From Trichaptum fuscoviolaceum (Eukaryota; Basidiomycota; Agaricomycetes; Hymenochaetales; Trichaptaceae), in NCBI GenBank assembly GCA_910574455.1, contig CAJSYZ010000009.1, positions 496,001 through 560,000 on the forward strand: a stretch of DNA of 64,000 nt, read 5' to 3'. The notes below the pieces were generated by a model. The model had not been told where the DNA came from. It worked only from the letters and a program-made list of their open reading frames with translations, and did not search any database. Each line of letters starts with the position of its first letter. Positions within the stretch are counted from its first letter, which is position 1. Of the stretch, positions 13,254 to 23,827 are shown one piece after another. The position numbers were made by a program, and so were the translations under genes.

Positions 13254-14293
13254 ATGGGGCAATATTGGCTAATGTACGTCTTTAATTCCTATACACAGAT
13301 GAAGCTCATCCCCTGCAGCGCGAATATAGACAAACAGGAAGCCATTTCGACTGCGAAGCTCGGTGAAACTATTTACGAAGGTATTGGTTCAGACCTTTAC
13401 TCTCAGCTGCTCGAAGCAAAGTGGAGGTCGGTCAAGGAGGTCATGAACGATTTCGGGTGTGCCATTTCTACCGTCACTACGAGCGCACCGACGTTTACTT
13501 TTTTTACCTCCTTAGTGTCCCCAAAAAGAAGGCTACTCCGCTTAGTCTCGGGTATCTCGAGCTTCCGAAGGAGATCATTGACATGATCTTCTCCAGTATC
13601 GAGGACCCGTGGACTGCTTTCCGGTTCGGCTGCGCAAACACACAGCTTTTGGTCATAGGCGAGAAACACATCCACCAGCTCATGGGATCGCCAAACTGGA
13701 GGGGTGACCGCATCATTTGTGTCGGAGACTATTGCGACGAAGATGACATTCCTGAAGGGCTCGATCTAGGCGACGACTATGAAGAATTCTACGACTCCGT
13801 AGACGACGACGACAACGTAGGACCATATGGCTGGGCATGCACCTTTCAAAAGCCCAACTCAGGACACAATTTAAGTGCAGGCCTCGATTGGATTTCTCCT
13901 ATCAAAAGCATCGGTATAGATATGTCCGAGCCTATGTGCGTGGGGAAGGAACCAACCGTTCTTTGGAATCTCTCGAAGCAAGTCTACTTCCGGCGCGAGT
14001 CAATACCCACTGAACTCCCAAAAGCCGCGGAGAGATTCGACTCTGACGATGTGATGGGCACCACCTTGCTACTCCAAATCTGTTGGTCATCCGACGATAG
14101 CTTAAGCCTCGCTTATGGCCGTAAGAGCGATGATGTTAAACTCAGCCGAGGGAAGTGGGCGGGTGATCGCTTTGAGCTAACCGGAGATGATGTTCTACAG
14201 TCACGGTTGAGAGAGGAAGGAAGCAAATGGGAAGATGTTAGTGAAGAAGTTATCAAGCTCTTCGTGGACGTTTTCAAAGCCGAGCGCGGATAG
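13254..14293 (+). CDS. MGQYW-type F-box-like protein, copy A (intact)
   Basis: Three exons (13254-13273, 13319-13426, 13516-14293) add up to exactly 302 codons including the stop. Splicing turns the start into MGQYWLI followed by ANIDKQEAISTAKLGE, matching a basidiomycete family that begins MGQYWxxxNxDKxE..GKLGE. Intron 1 is only 45 bases. Intron 2 ends in a strong pyrimidine tract before TTAG. A degenerate F-box-like motif follows (LELPKEIIDMIFSSIEDPW, then FGCANTQLLVIGEKHI), and the rest is an acidic, Trp-containing domain of unknown fold. F-box proteins usually link targets to SCF ubiquitin ligases; that role is inferred. Its 3' end faces the lipase gene on the other strand, 223 bases away. 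A frameshifted paralog lies at 48011-49061. The donor of intron 2 (GTCGGT) is unusual, so that junction is less certain. Confidence 0.75.
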
Positions 14294-14516
14294 TGACGAA
14301 AAACGAGTCATCTCATCGCAAACAATTCAAATGAAGGGTGTCTTTTTGGGTAGTATCAGCTTTTGGATCCAAATAGTTCTTGGATGTATCTCAGTTTCAA
14401 CGGCACATGGTCTGCTTGCTCTCTATTCTGTGAGACATTACTGAATAGACATTGTAACTCGAGACGGGATGAGGGAAGACACATGAGCCCGATATAATAG
14501 AGCAAAGTAGAACTTT

Positions 14517-15885
14517 TCAACATCCCATTTCAACACCATCGTATGGTCCATCGTGATCTGACTCATCCGACTCAAATATGTTCGGAACATCACCTACGAT
14601 GCAGAGGTCTGACGGGTTATCTTGGCCTACCAGATAAAGTCAGTCAGTTCAATAACAACTTGCGACACGGTCTAGAATACAGACCAGGGCAGGCATCCCA
14701 AGCACCGGAATCCTGTATATGAATCTCGCCGCTCGGATGATGAAAGCCCAAGAACATTCCCGGCAAGATCGGAACGGGGTCTTCCTTATTATTGATACGG
14801 ACGAGTCCAGCTCCGCCGCTGAGGATCGTGATGTGCTGGTCAACATAGTCCGCGAAAGCCTGGTTTCCGACGCGCGGTAATCCGTAAGCAACCATACGAA
14901 GAAATGTTGAGGACGGAAGGTGTAGCTGAAGAAATACAGTGTCGAGGAGGGAGATGGCTGCACCGAGGGAGTGGCCGACAACGGTGACGCCTGAACCCGG
15001 GTGGATAGCTAACGTCTGTTCAACTGCTGAAAGTATTGTCGTAGCGGTACTGCGGATACCAGTTGTAAATGCCTCTTCGTTGAGAAGACAGAGAACTGAT
15101 ATTACTCACAGTGCTTGCTCATTCGCAAAACCGGAATGGACTTCAACAGAGGAGCTAACTCCCGGAAAGAGGGTCGAATCCAAATTTTCCTTCTCAATGT
15201 CAATGTCTGAGAGGTCCGAGGTACTGTTCAAAGGTCATTGAATTCCGATCGGTCACCAGGTTTGTTTGAATCTCACAATGAAGATGTGTTTGTCCCCTGG
15301 TGCGCTACAATGACAGTGTTGAGTGAAGGATCAAAGCCAACATACCCTGTCGATCAAAACCAATTGCGGTTAGCAATAGCAGTCAATCAGAAGATGCTAA
15401 ATACGGAAAAGGAAAAGAAGCTTAAGTATGACCCAAAATACACTTGTCAGCTAGACAATAGGAGTGTCTGGATAAGTACATACATTTGTAGCCGTCGAGC
15501 CCTCGAAAGCGGAAAATGCTGAAAGATTGACGAGACTACTCACAGAACTGAGTATCCGTGCCATCTCCTCCGGAGGCGGTCGGCAAGAATCCCGCATTTG
15601 CGTTGCAGTTCGCTATTTGGGCGATGAAGAAGGACACAAGGAACATAAACAGTCAGAGAAAAGTCCAAGCAAAGAATCATAGAGTATCTCACCTCCGCAG
15701 GACCAGTTAATTGTTGTGCTCGGATTGCAATAGGCTGCACTAGCAAAGAACGTGAACGGTTTGAATGTCTCAATCTGAGATGTAGAGAGCGTTGTTATTG
15801 ACTGGCGGCGAACAGCACCGAGTGGTGACGCGTAAGTCAAGCTTAAGAACGAGAAAGCGGTTGCAGCTGCGACCAGATGAACCAT
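14517..15885 (-). CDS. Secreted class 3 (fungal) lipase, copy A
   Basis: A multi-exon minus-strand gene starts at 15885 with a clear signal peptide (MVHLVAAATAFSFLSLTYAS) and a short pro-region ending in RRQS. Family landmarks follow: FTFFASAAYC and WSCGG in exon 1, GFLPTASGGDGTDT, then YVGFDPSLNTVIVAHQGT. The first part of the last-but-one block should carry the nucleophile elbow GHSLG seen in copy B. Next come YGLPRVGNQAFADYVD, the acidic residue in KEDPVPILPG, the conserved GFHHPSGEIHI, and the probable catalytic histidine in SDHDGPYDGVEMGC just before the stop. Class 3 lipases hydrolyse triacylglycerols or feruloyl and other esters outside the cell. The cysteines suggest disulfides. It is convergent with the F-box-like gene. 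Exon borders in the middle are approximate, and no lesion was noticed. Confidence 0.85.
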
Positions 15886-16006
15886 GTCGAAAGATGCCCG
15901 AAGGTGAATACGTATGGGCGTAGGCGACAACCGCTTTCCTTGGCCTCCGGCCGAGATAGGGGGCAAAGACGAACTAAGCTAGAGGCGGGAAAACATCCAA
16001 AGCAGC

Positions 16007-16013
16007 CTTTATA
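16007..16013 (-). promoter_or_regulatory. Probable TATA box of lipase copy A
   Basis: Read on the minus strand, TATAAAG lies about 122 bases upstream of the lipase start codon, followed by GCTGCTTTGG. Lipase copy B has the matching segment around 50063-50080, but with CTTAAAAGG in place of CTTATAAAGG. The core promoter therefore seems homologous but altered. This is inferred from position and from the comparison of the two copies. Confidence 0.5.
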
Positions 16014-16703
16014 AGATTTCAATCCGATCAAGCGAATACAAGTTTCATGATGGAAACCAGCGCTTGTGGGCATCCGACTCCCATTTGTGCAGTTCGAGCG
16101 CCTGAACATCACATTCCTCGTTTCCTCGTGCGTTTTTACGCGCTTCTATTGCAATGTTGTTTGCTTCTGACATCCTAAATGAAAAGGGTGCGAGAGTTTA
16201 AGGTATTTTAAGTATGACATTACCTTTGAGGATTTAGTTGCCTGCGCAGGGTGGTGTATGATAGGAGAAACACATGTGGCCGACATATGGTTCGACCATG
16301 AGGTGGTTTGATCACGTTCCTCGGCCTAACTTCTCGAATGATCTCAAAATAGCCTGTTGGTGCGGTCACAATAAGTATTAAGAATAGCCTCTAGGGGGGC
16401 TGATACATTCTGAGAAGCTTAATGGTAATTGAAAAGTCAGAGTACAGACTGAGGTGGACAATGATTAGCGTACCTAACGCGCCACATTGTCAAGCAAGCC
16501 AACTTGTTGAGGCAACGCTGGCTTGGAGTCAATCATGATGAACTGCTTGACAGTGGGCTGAACATTAGCTCCCTTGCTTTCGCTTACTAGACGAGCTCCT
16601 CGACACAGAAGGTAGGGAAATGACAGTGCGGCTCTCACTTTCATGAGTTGCGAACGTGTGACGTGTCCACCCCGGAAGAGATGAAGGGCCGTGTGCAGAT
16701 TAC

Positions 16704-16712
16704 ATAGTACAG
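16704..16712. repeat. Left target-site duplication of the 711-bp MITE
   Basis: ATAGTACAG directly abuts the left terminus CAACCTCC. The identical 9-mer abuts the right terminus at 17424-17432. Confidence 0.85.
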
Positions 16713-17423
16713 CAACCTCCTTCCCAGGGTTCGCCTGACGGGCTCCCACCCTCTGTTCCAAAAAAGGGTTTGAACAAACAAGACATAACTTAACGGATTT
16801 GGGTAGGAGCCGTCAGGCGACCCCTGGCATAATACTTTTTAGCGAGCTCCCGCTCACCGCGGGGCAAACAAGATCAAACTTGCCCCGCCGGTCCTAAATC
16901 GGGTAATGGGCCCGCCACTTTCGATGGCGGGCTCAATACCTCTGTCAAGTTTTGTCATAATACTATAGAATTTTGTACATAGCATATTGATAGTAATCTG
17001 GAGCCTTTAAAATATGAAATATAATTTTATTTGTATGAATTTGGACTGAAGATCTTGCTCAACAGCTACCTTTTTTACAGCCTATTTTAATTCACTCCAG
17101 ACGTATTTGCATATAATAACATTACATAAACTATTATATGATATGCCATAATGTATTACAGATAGAATTATAACTTTTAAGTACTTCATTGCAAAGTTAT
17201 TGAGCCCGCCATCGAAAGTGGCGGGCCCATTACCCGATTTAGGACCGGCGGGGCAAGTTTGATCTTGTTTGCCCCGCGGTGAGCGGGAGCTCGCTAAAAA
17301 GTATTATGCCAGGGGTCGCCTGACGGCTCCTACCCAAATCCGTTAAGTTATGTCTTGTTTGTTCAAACCCTTTTTTGGAACAGAGGGTGGGAGCCCGTCA
17401 GGCGAACCCTGGGAAGGAGGTTG
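16713..17423. mobile_element. 711-bp MITE with 226-bp inverted repeats and 9-bp target duplication
   Basis: The first 226 bases (16713-16938, beginning CAACCTCCTTCCCAGGG) reappear as an almost perfect reverse complement at 17198-17423. The flanking 9-mer ATAGTACAG is present on both sides (16704-16712 and 17424-17432). The 259-base centre is AT-rich and has no coding capacity. A long inverted repeat with a 9-bp duplication is the hallmark of Mutator-like (MULE) non-autonomous elements, so that class is the best guess. It sits between the lipase promoter and the SKN1-like gene. The near-identity of the arms suggests recent activity or folding-driven correction. Confidence 0.88.
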
Positions 17424-17432
17424 ATAGTACAG

Positions 17433-18225
17433 GTGATTTCCTTCAGGCGCCAGTGATGCGTCTTCCCGGTAGTACCTGAAGGATATAAGAGAACACATAA
17501 GAAAGACGAATTAGCATACGTAGCTGGACGGACCGAGGTGAGGGCGACTACTAAAACACATCTAGTTGTGTTTATAACCCGGCCGTTGGAATTTAGATTG
17601 ATTTCAAATGTCTCGCAACACAGTCGGAAAGAGTACACATTTAAGCTATTTCCTTGCACACTACTAAGAAAGAAATATGTACGCGTACAGAAGATGCACA
17701 GACAGCCGATAAGAAGAGCGAGAACACACTCGTAACCCTAAGGGACGTAAAGATAACCACATTTAGTCCAGCGAAAGAATACAAGATGGCGATAGAGGAC
17801 AAGGAATGAAGAGGCGAGCCGAAATTCAACCTGAAAAAGAACGGTGTGCAAGAGCGGCAACAATGGAAAACAAGCGAACAGATAGGAGCCCGATGGCGTG
17901 CGTGTAGCAGAGAATGTACTCAAAATCTCGTGGGAGGAGGGAGAGCTTAGATGACAGAATAACTTAGACACACAAGTTCTTTTCCATCAACAAGGGGTAA
18001 ATGGAGCGGGAATTGGGTATCAATGGGGATAAAGAGGATATAAGATATATGTTCGGGGATGTCTGGGAAGAAAGTTGATGTAAGGGCGTATCAATTAGAA
18101 TATCCGCCCAGACTAAGGGCGGATGAGTCGTGAGGGGCTTGGCTATGAGAGAAGGATATTGGATAGAACATCGCGCGAGGAGGTTTCGTAGCATGAATTA
18201 CTCGGCGAGTAAGGTGCAGCTGGCG
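17433..18225. other. Region downstream of the SKN1-like gene
   Basis: No gene could be supported in this 0.8 kb. Short open frames on both strands lack family features. It should include the 3' untranslated region of the minus-strand glucan gene ending at 18226. Confidence 0.45.
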
Positions 18226-20456
18226 CTAACATCCATCAAACTTTGAATTCCTAGGGAACGTATACCCCGCGCCTTCCCAAGTAGTCAAGTTCGGGTTCAT
18301 GTACGCATTGAGATGACTGAAAGGTGCATAATGATGAGCGTTAGATCATGATAATCATTAGAATGTACAACTCACTCTTCGATGTACTTCGCCGTAGGGT
18401 AGTTCGGCGGGCTACAGCCTATTCCGTCTTTCGGATCAACATCTGCACGCTGGTACACGCGGATGTAGTCAATGTACATCTTCGAGGGGAAAATGAGGTG
18501 CTGGAAGTCCTGTCCTTCGAAGGAGGGCGACATGCCGAGGTTCATAATAAGGTACTTGTTAATCGTCATTCGTTAGGGATGCACAGTAAATCGTTGGTTG
18601 GACAGAGAGGACGTACCAAAGGCTCTTCTGGAATCAATCGCTGACCAACGCCACTCCCTTCATCTGGCCCAATACTCGCACTGGTGATCTTCCAGCTCTC
18701 TTGCCCGGAGCTATACCACTGCACATACCCATCATCTCGATTCTTCGGATCGCTCCAGTACTCCAGGCCGTACAACGCATAGCCACTGCCGTTGTAGTTC
18801 GCATTATCTACATAGGTCACCGCTGAGACGCTCTGCTGAAGATTCGTTCCTGTGAAGCTGTTGAAATGAGTCAAGGTAGAATCGGATATGGTAGTGGCGG
18901 GTGAGGAGTTGAAGAATTTTACAAATGGGTCAAAGGGCGCAATCTGAAACGATTGCGACACCTCACCCTGGCCCAGCGATCTGTCGACCTGGGCTTCGAG
19001 TATATCGATCTCCGGAACGCCGCGACCCTTAGACATCTTCGGGCCTGGGTGGTCCGAGCCTGGACAAGAACACGCGCTGAGTTTTTGGCCTGGAAGATTG
19101 CTCAACTGTCCACCATCCCACCCATTTGTTAAGGAGCTCGCAGGGTTGCCGCTCTTATCCATCTGGTTTGGGAATGTCCCAACATCGCAAGAATCATACG
19201 AGTACGGCCACGTCCCTTCCGTCGTCGCACCGTATCCGGGACGTCCCAAGTTCCCCATAGTCCAAACGCCCGGCCACAGACCCGCAACGTCTCCCGCGCC
19301 TGGTAGCGAGACACGCGCCTCAATATATCCTGTAGTAAAGCAGAACTTATTCCAAGAAGTGAGCATCCCCGAGGCGTAATTAAGGTCATGAATAGGGGTT
19401 TTCGTCATCGTAATAACGAGCGAGCCGTCAGCCGTCGTCACAGCAGAGGGATCATACCACTCGAGGTCACCAGTCGCCCAGTAATGCATGTCCTGAGCTT
19501 CCCAATACGGGTCATCTCCCGGGTAGAATGATCGTCCATCCAAATTAAACTCATCCGAGAAGATCAAGTTGTACGTCTGACCATCTGTGCCCACCCGTGA
19601 CTTCGCTTCATCTGGCGTGTCTTTGTCCACCATCTGGGGCATATTCGGCAGGTCCGGAATCTGTCCGCTCCCATTGATCCCACCGACGTTGAATCCGGGT
19701 CCCGAATACGGATGCGAGCGGTAGTGTGAGATAACAGGAAACCCAACAAAGAGCGTGATAAGCCCGCCAAGAAGGACCACCAAGGCGAAGACATTCACCC
19801 ACCCTCGTGGCGAGAAGCAAACGAATGGCTGATCGATTTTGTCTGGCCGGTGTAGAGCATCATCCTCTTCAGCTTCGTTCTGTGAATAGACATAGGGAGG
19901 GAGGGCAGTAGTGTCTGGGAATTGCTTCCCGCGACGAGGAGATAATGAAGACTGGACGGAGCTGTTCTGCCGTGTCGTAGGAGGCGGAGAGGCGAATTTC
20001 TCGGATGACGGTCGGAAACCATTTGGAAACGAAGACGCAGATTCGGACGAGCGGTGAGTATGTTCATACTAAGTTCGATCACGTTAGAAATCTTATAAAC
20101 AATGAGATAGAAAATGCACATACCGCATAGGGCCCATATGCCGCTCCTACATCTCCTCTTGCGACACTTTGCGCCGTCGGATTGCTCCCCCCTGGCGTCC
20201 GTGGAGGGAAGTTCGCTGCGTGTGGTCCCCGGAATGAGGGCGAGCGGGGGCCAGGGGACATCATCGGTGCCGGTGCGTATTGAGACTGGGCTGCCGATGG
20301 TGAAGGAGGTGTATGAGTGCGAAGTAACGAATGTGTTGGCGCGCCTGCTTCTTGCTCGAGGAGATCTTGAGAGCTTGAGCTGGCGGCGACCACCTGGCCA
20401 TAGAAAGGCTTTACAGGAGGTGCTGGTCTTGCTTTATGAAGAGGCCTGGACATCAC
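18226..20456 (-). CDS. SKN1/KRE6-family beta-1,6-glucan assembly protein (GH16-like)
   Basis: Four exons (20456-20124, 20068-18617, 18554-18376, 18316-18226) join in phase to 684 residues. A Pro/Ser-rich cytosolic N-terminus of about 190 residues leads to one membrane helix (VFALVVLLGGLITLFVGFPV), making a type II protein of the Golgi/ER or plasma membrane. The lumenal part is the SKN1 domain: LIFSDEFNLDGRSFYPGDDP, YWATGDLEWYDP, FTTGYIEARVSLPG and GLWPGVWTMGNLGRPGYG. The glycoside-hydrolase-16-like acidic motif EIDILEAQ is at the expected place. The C-terminus has YLIMNLGMS and YIDYIRVYQ. Members are needed for making cell-wall beta-1,6-glucan. All key blocks are present and no break was seen. 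Basidiomycetes often have several copies, so no symbol is assigned. Confidence 0.93.
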
Positions 20457-23400
20457 GGCCTTCCCTTTCGCTCGGAACTAAATTGAGCGATAGCGAGATC
20501 AGAAGCGTTGATTGCAAGTCAGCAGACCGGAATGAAGCGTTTGCAAAAGAGTGTGGGCAGGCAGATGGCAGGCAGCGAGAAGTGCGGAGGAGAAAGAAAG
20601 GGGCAAAACCACGAGAGGGGGGCATGTTGATGCTGGCACGAGAGCTTTTGAGTTCAAACCAAATCAGCTAGAAGACGGCGGCTAGTTGATGTAGAAACAG
20701 GCCGGTGTGTGAAACCAGTTTGGACCTCGACGGGCGCTGAAGGCCGTTTGGGTGGGCGCATCACGTGGAAAGCGGCATCAAACGTCGGCTCCTGTGCAGA
20801 GCGGCACTGCATCTTTCGCAGCCGGAGTTCTCTCATCTTCTCTTGGCATCATCGAGCATCGATGTTGGACTTGAACAACGGAACACCAATTAGTTGAAAT
20901 CGCTAGCAAAGAAGTTTTCCAACTCACTCAAAACTGATATCATCCATATGATACTGTTCAGCCATCTGTCATCTATGCGGCATTTCGATGAGAAGAATCC
21001 GTTTGAAATCATCTCGCGGTTGTCCGGTTGTATTGCAATGAGACGAATGCATATATATAGTCATCGGGCAGTTCTCGCAAACTGGAACCCAAGTATTTTT
21101 GGCCACAACAAATGTTATCCCGAATTGTCTTGCACTCGGTAAACAGACCATTTCTATGTCCATTAAATAAAATCCTGAAACCCAATAAAAAAGACAAACG
21201 CACAATTTGGTTCCAACTGGCGTGGCAGTTAGAGTCGACCAACATCGCAATTAGACTCGTAAACCAGTCCCCTGTCGTCACTGGTGCACGTCTACATCGT
21301 ATTAAGCTCATCTAGTCGTCGTCACTGCGGGTTATTTAGTAAATCTGTATCAATATCACTGCTCGACCTCTATCATATGGTAGAATCTCTTCCATAATCA
21401 AAACTGCATACGTAGGCCGACCATTCCGCAGTTTATCCCCAAGCAGGGAAGGTTCGTATATCAAGAGGTAGTAAGCGAATTCTCTTGAAGTATCAATATC
21501 TCGAGAGGTAAGGAGATGGTGGAAGTCGTAAAGAAAGAAAACAAATCGCGTCTGCTTGGATGTGACGCGTCTCGCTTACTTTCACATCACGTGACCAGAT
21601 ATCAGATATTCGTTGTTCCTTTTTCCAATTCAAGTCGTCTCTTCTTTTCTACCGTTCATTTCTTTGCGGCTCTACCATAGTATGAATATTCTGGTGGACT
21701 ATCAAGTACCTGCACTACTGGCTATAATCTTCCGCTCCCTTCAACTTGTCAGACTGTTGCTGTCAAAAAGCGTCTTACTTACATAACTGACTGCTTCCAT
21801 ATTCTAAAGCTCAAACATCAAAGCCTGGATTTGGAATATCAACCGGCTGTGACCTTCTCGGTATGCATCTTGTCGCAAAGCCGGACCCTGGTGTCCTTCA
21901 ATGACTTCTGAGCCCATCTGAAGGGTTCATGTTCAGATTCCATAACTTTGCGACGTATTCAAATTTCTCATAACCTCCAGTGCTGTTTTCTCGCTAACGG
22001 AGCTTCGTCACGGTCTTGCCGCACTACATCGAACAATGCAGTATGATATGGAGCTAGTGACTGACATCGATCTACCCTTTGTTGTTGACGGGTGATGTGG
22101 AAGGTTATGGTCGGTGACTTCAACCCGCTTTGCGAACTCCTTCGTATGTTTCTCGCTCTATCTTCGCATTTCTTAACCCCAGCTTATCAGTTCTCTCCCA
22201 CTTTCATTTTCGCCCTTCCGGAATCATTTGAAAAATTCTAATCACAGTCCATTCCTCCCAGGACTATATACAATACTGTAGTCCACAGTGCACTGCCCTC
22301 AAAGAATTCCCCCATCAGGATTGAAGGTATGTATATTCGTTAACTAATCATTTTCAGATGCCTTACCGTCGTATCTATGACTGGATACGTTCTGCGACTG
22401 TTCGAAGGACCATCACGATCTCGAAGCTCATGGCACGGGAATAGCTCCGATTTGTGACTCTCAGTATGTAATTACTCGATCACTCACTGTCCATGGCAAC
22501 GGACGGCTACGGTCAGCAATGCAACATACTAGAGAGTCTTCGAAATTCTACCCGACTAAATTGCACTGTTGATAATTTCAGACACGACTCACGGCTGAAA
22601 GTCACCGTACTCTGAACCAGCTATATAATCTAACCTTCGTTCTCTTTGCGACGGTCGCTTCTGACACATACAGCATTACTTGTCTTCTTTCATTCCATGC
22701 GACCACGCTCATCAACCAGAATTACTCGTTCATTTTTCACCATCTGCTTTCGCTCCATGGTCACTGAACGCCGTGAACTATTCCGCTGGTTCTACCTGCA
22801 TCCAGATAACAGACCTAGCTGTGGGTCTTGGTAATGGAAAATTCACGTCTTGAATCAGGGATAGATATGTGCGTCTCTGACACGCCATATTCTACTTGTT
22901 GTTTACTTGTCACTAACTACAAGTATCGCTATTAACCTGCCCTTCTTATCAGCTCTGCACATCGTTTCTGCTTCTGTAGCTGCACCTCGACCCTCTTTCT
23001 GCGTACGGCTTCAATATGATTATACATCTTCATTGCTCTAAAGTTCACATTTATAGCTTTGCTATTACATCGGTCTACACGCGTTGGCTCCAGTTGCCTC
23101 CGTCAATCATCTAATCTGCATTATCCCTCACATAGATTTGATTCCGCGAGATCCCCTTGCTGAGAGACCAGCCTGTCACCTCTTCGCTCATAAATTGGGT
23201 ATCTCGGACACCTTCTGGAATTTTGACTTATATTGACTTATAATGTAATCCTCTACATCGCGCGTACACTGGACTCCTCTTAGGTGAGATCCCAAAATTC
23301 CCTTCCAACTCATCACCACAACACGGTCAACACCTGGGCTGTCATCTAGAGCTTGAATAAATCTACACCATGGCGGTTAAAAGTCTTGCCCAATTATAAT

Positions 23401-23827
23401 CGTGTGAACTTTGTTAGGATTTTCATTTGAAGTTGATTGGCCCGACGATTTGTGGATGAACAGATATCCCGAGTCGCCGGCCGTTACTTCGCTCGCTTCG
23501 TCCCATGACTTCCTCTCATTCAATCCACCTCGCTCACAACGTCAGATTATCTTACTTGCGACACAGCGAGCTCGTACGCAGCCGCAATGTAGTCCTATCT
23601 TACCATTGAAGGTAAGCGTTTATTGTAAATTTACCATGTTTCTTACCTTTCTAAGACATGCGTTCCTAGTAGTCATAAAAAATATTGGCGAAGACATCGG
23701 AAGTCAACTTTTCAGGGGATTGTATAAGCTAGCGCCTCTTGGACTATATATATGACCTGAGCGTTTCCTATACCGATGGCCGAAGCACCTACGCTTCTTA
23801 AGTTCTTCCTACCTACATCAATTCGCG
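20457..23827. other. 3.4-kb stretch without a recognisable gene
   Basis: I found no supported gene on either strand. From about 21600 to 23800 the plus strand is noticeably rich in T and C, with many TTTCTC- and CTTCC-like runs and splice-like motifs but only short open frames. That could mark a long non-coding transcript, an old decayed gene, or the distant leader of the CoA ligase at 23828. A 100-residue minus-strand frame at 21009-21311 has no family resemblance. Confidence 0.4.

Noticed and set aside
20114..20671. Plus-strand 185-codon frame at the 5' end of the SKN1-like gene
   Set aside because: Its left half is antisense to exon 1 of the glucan gene and the rest lacks family features.
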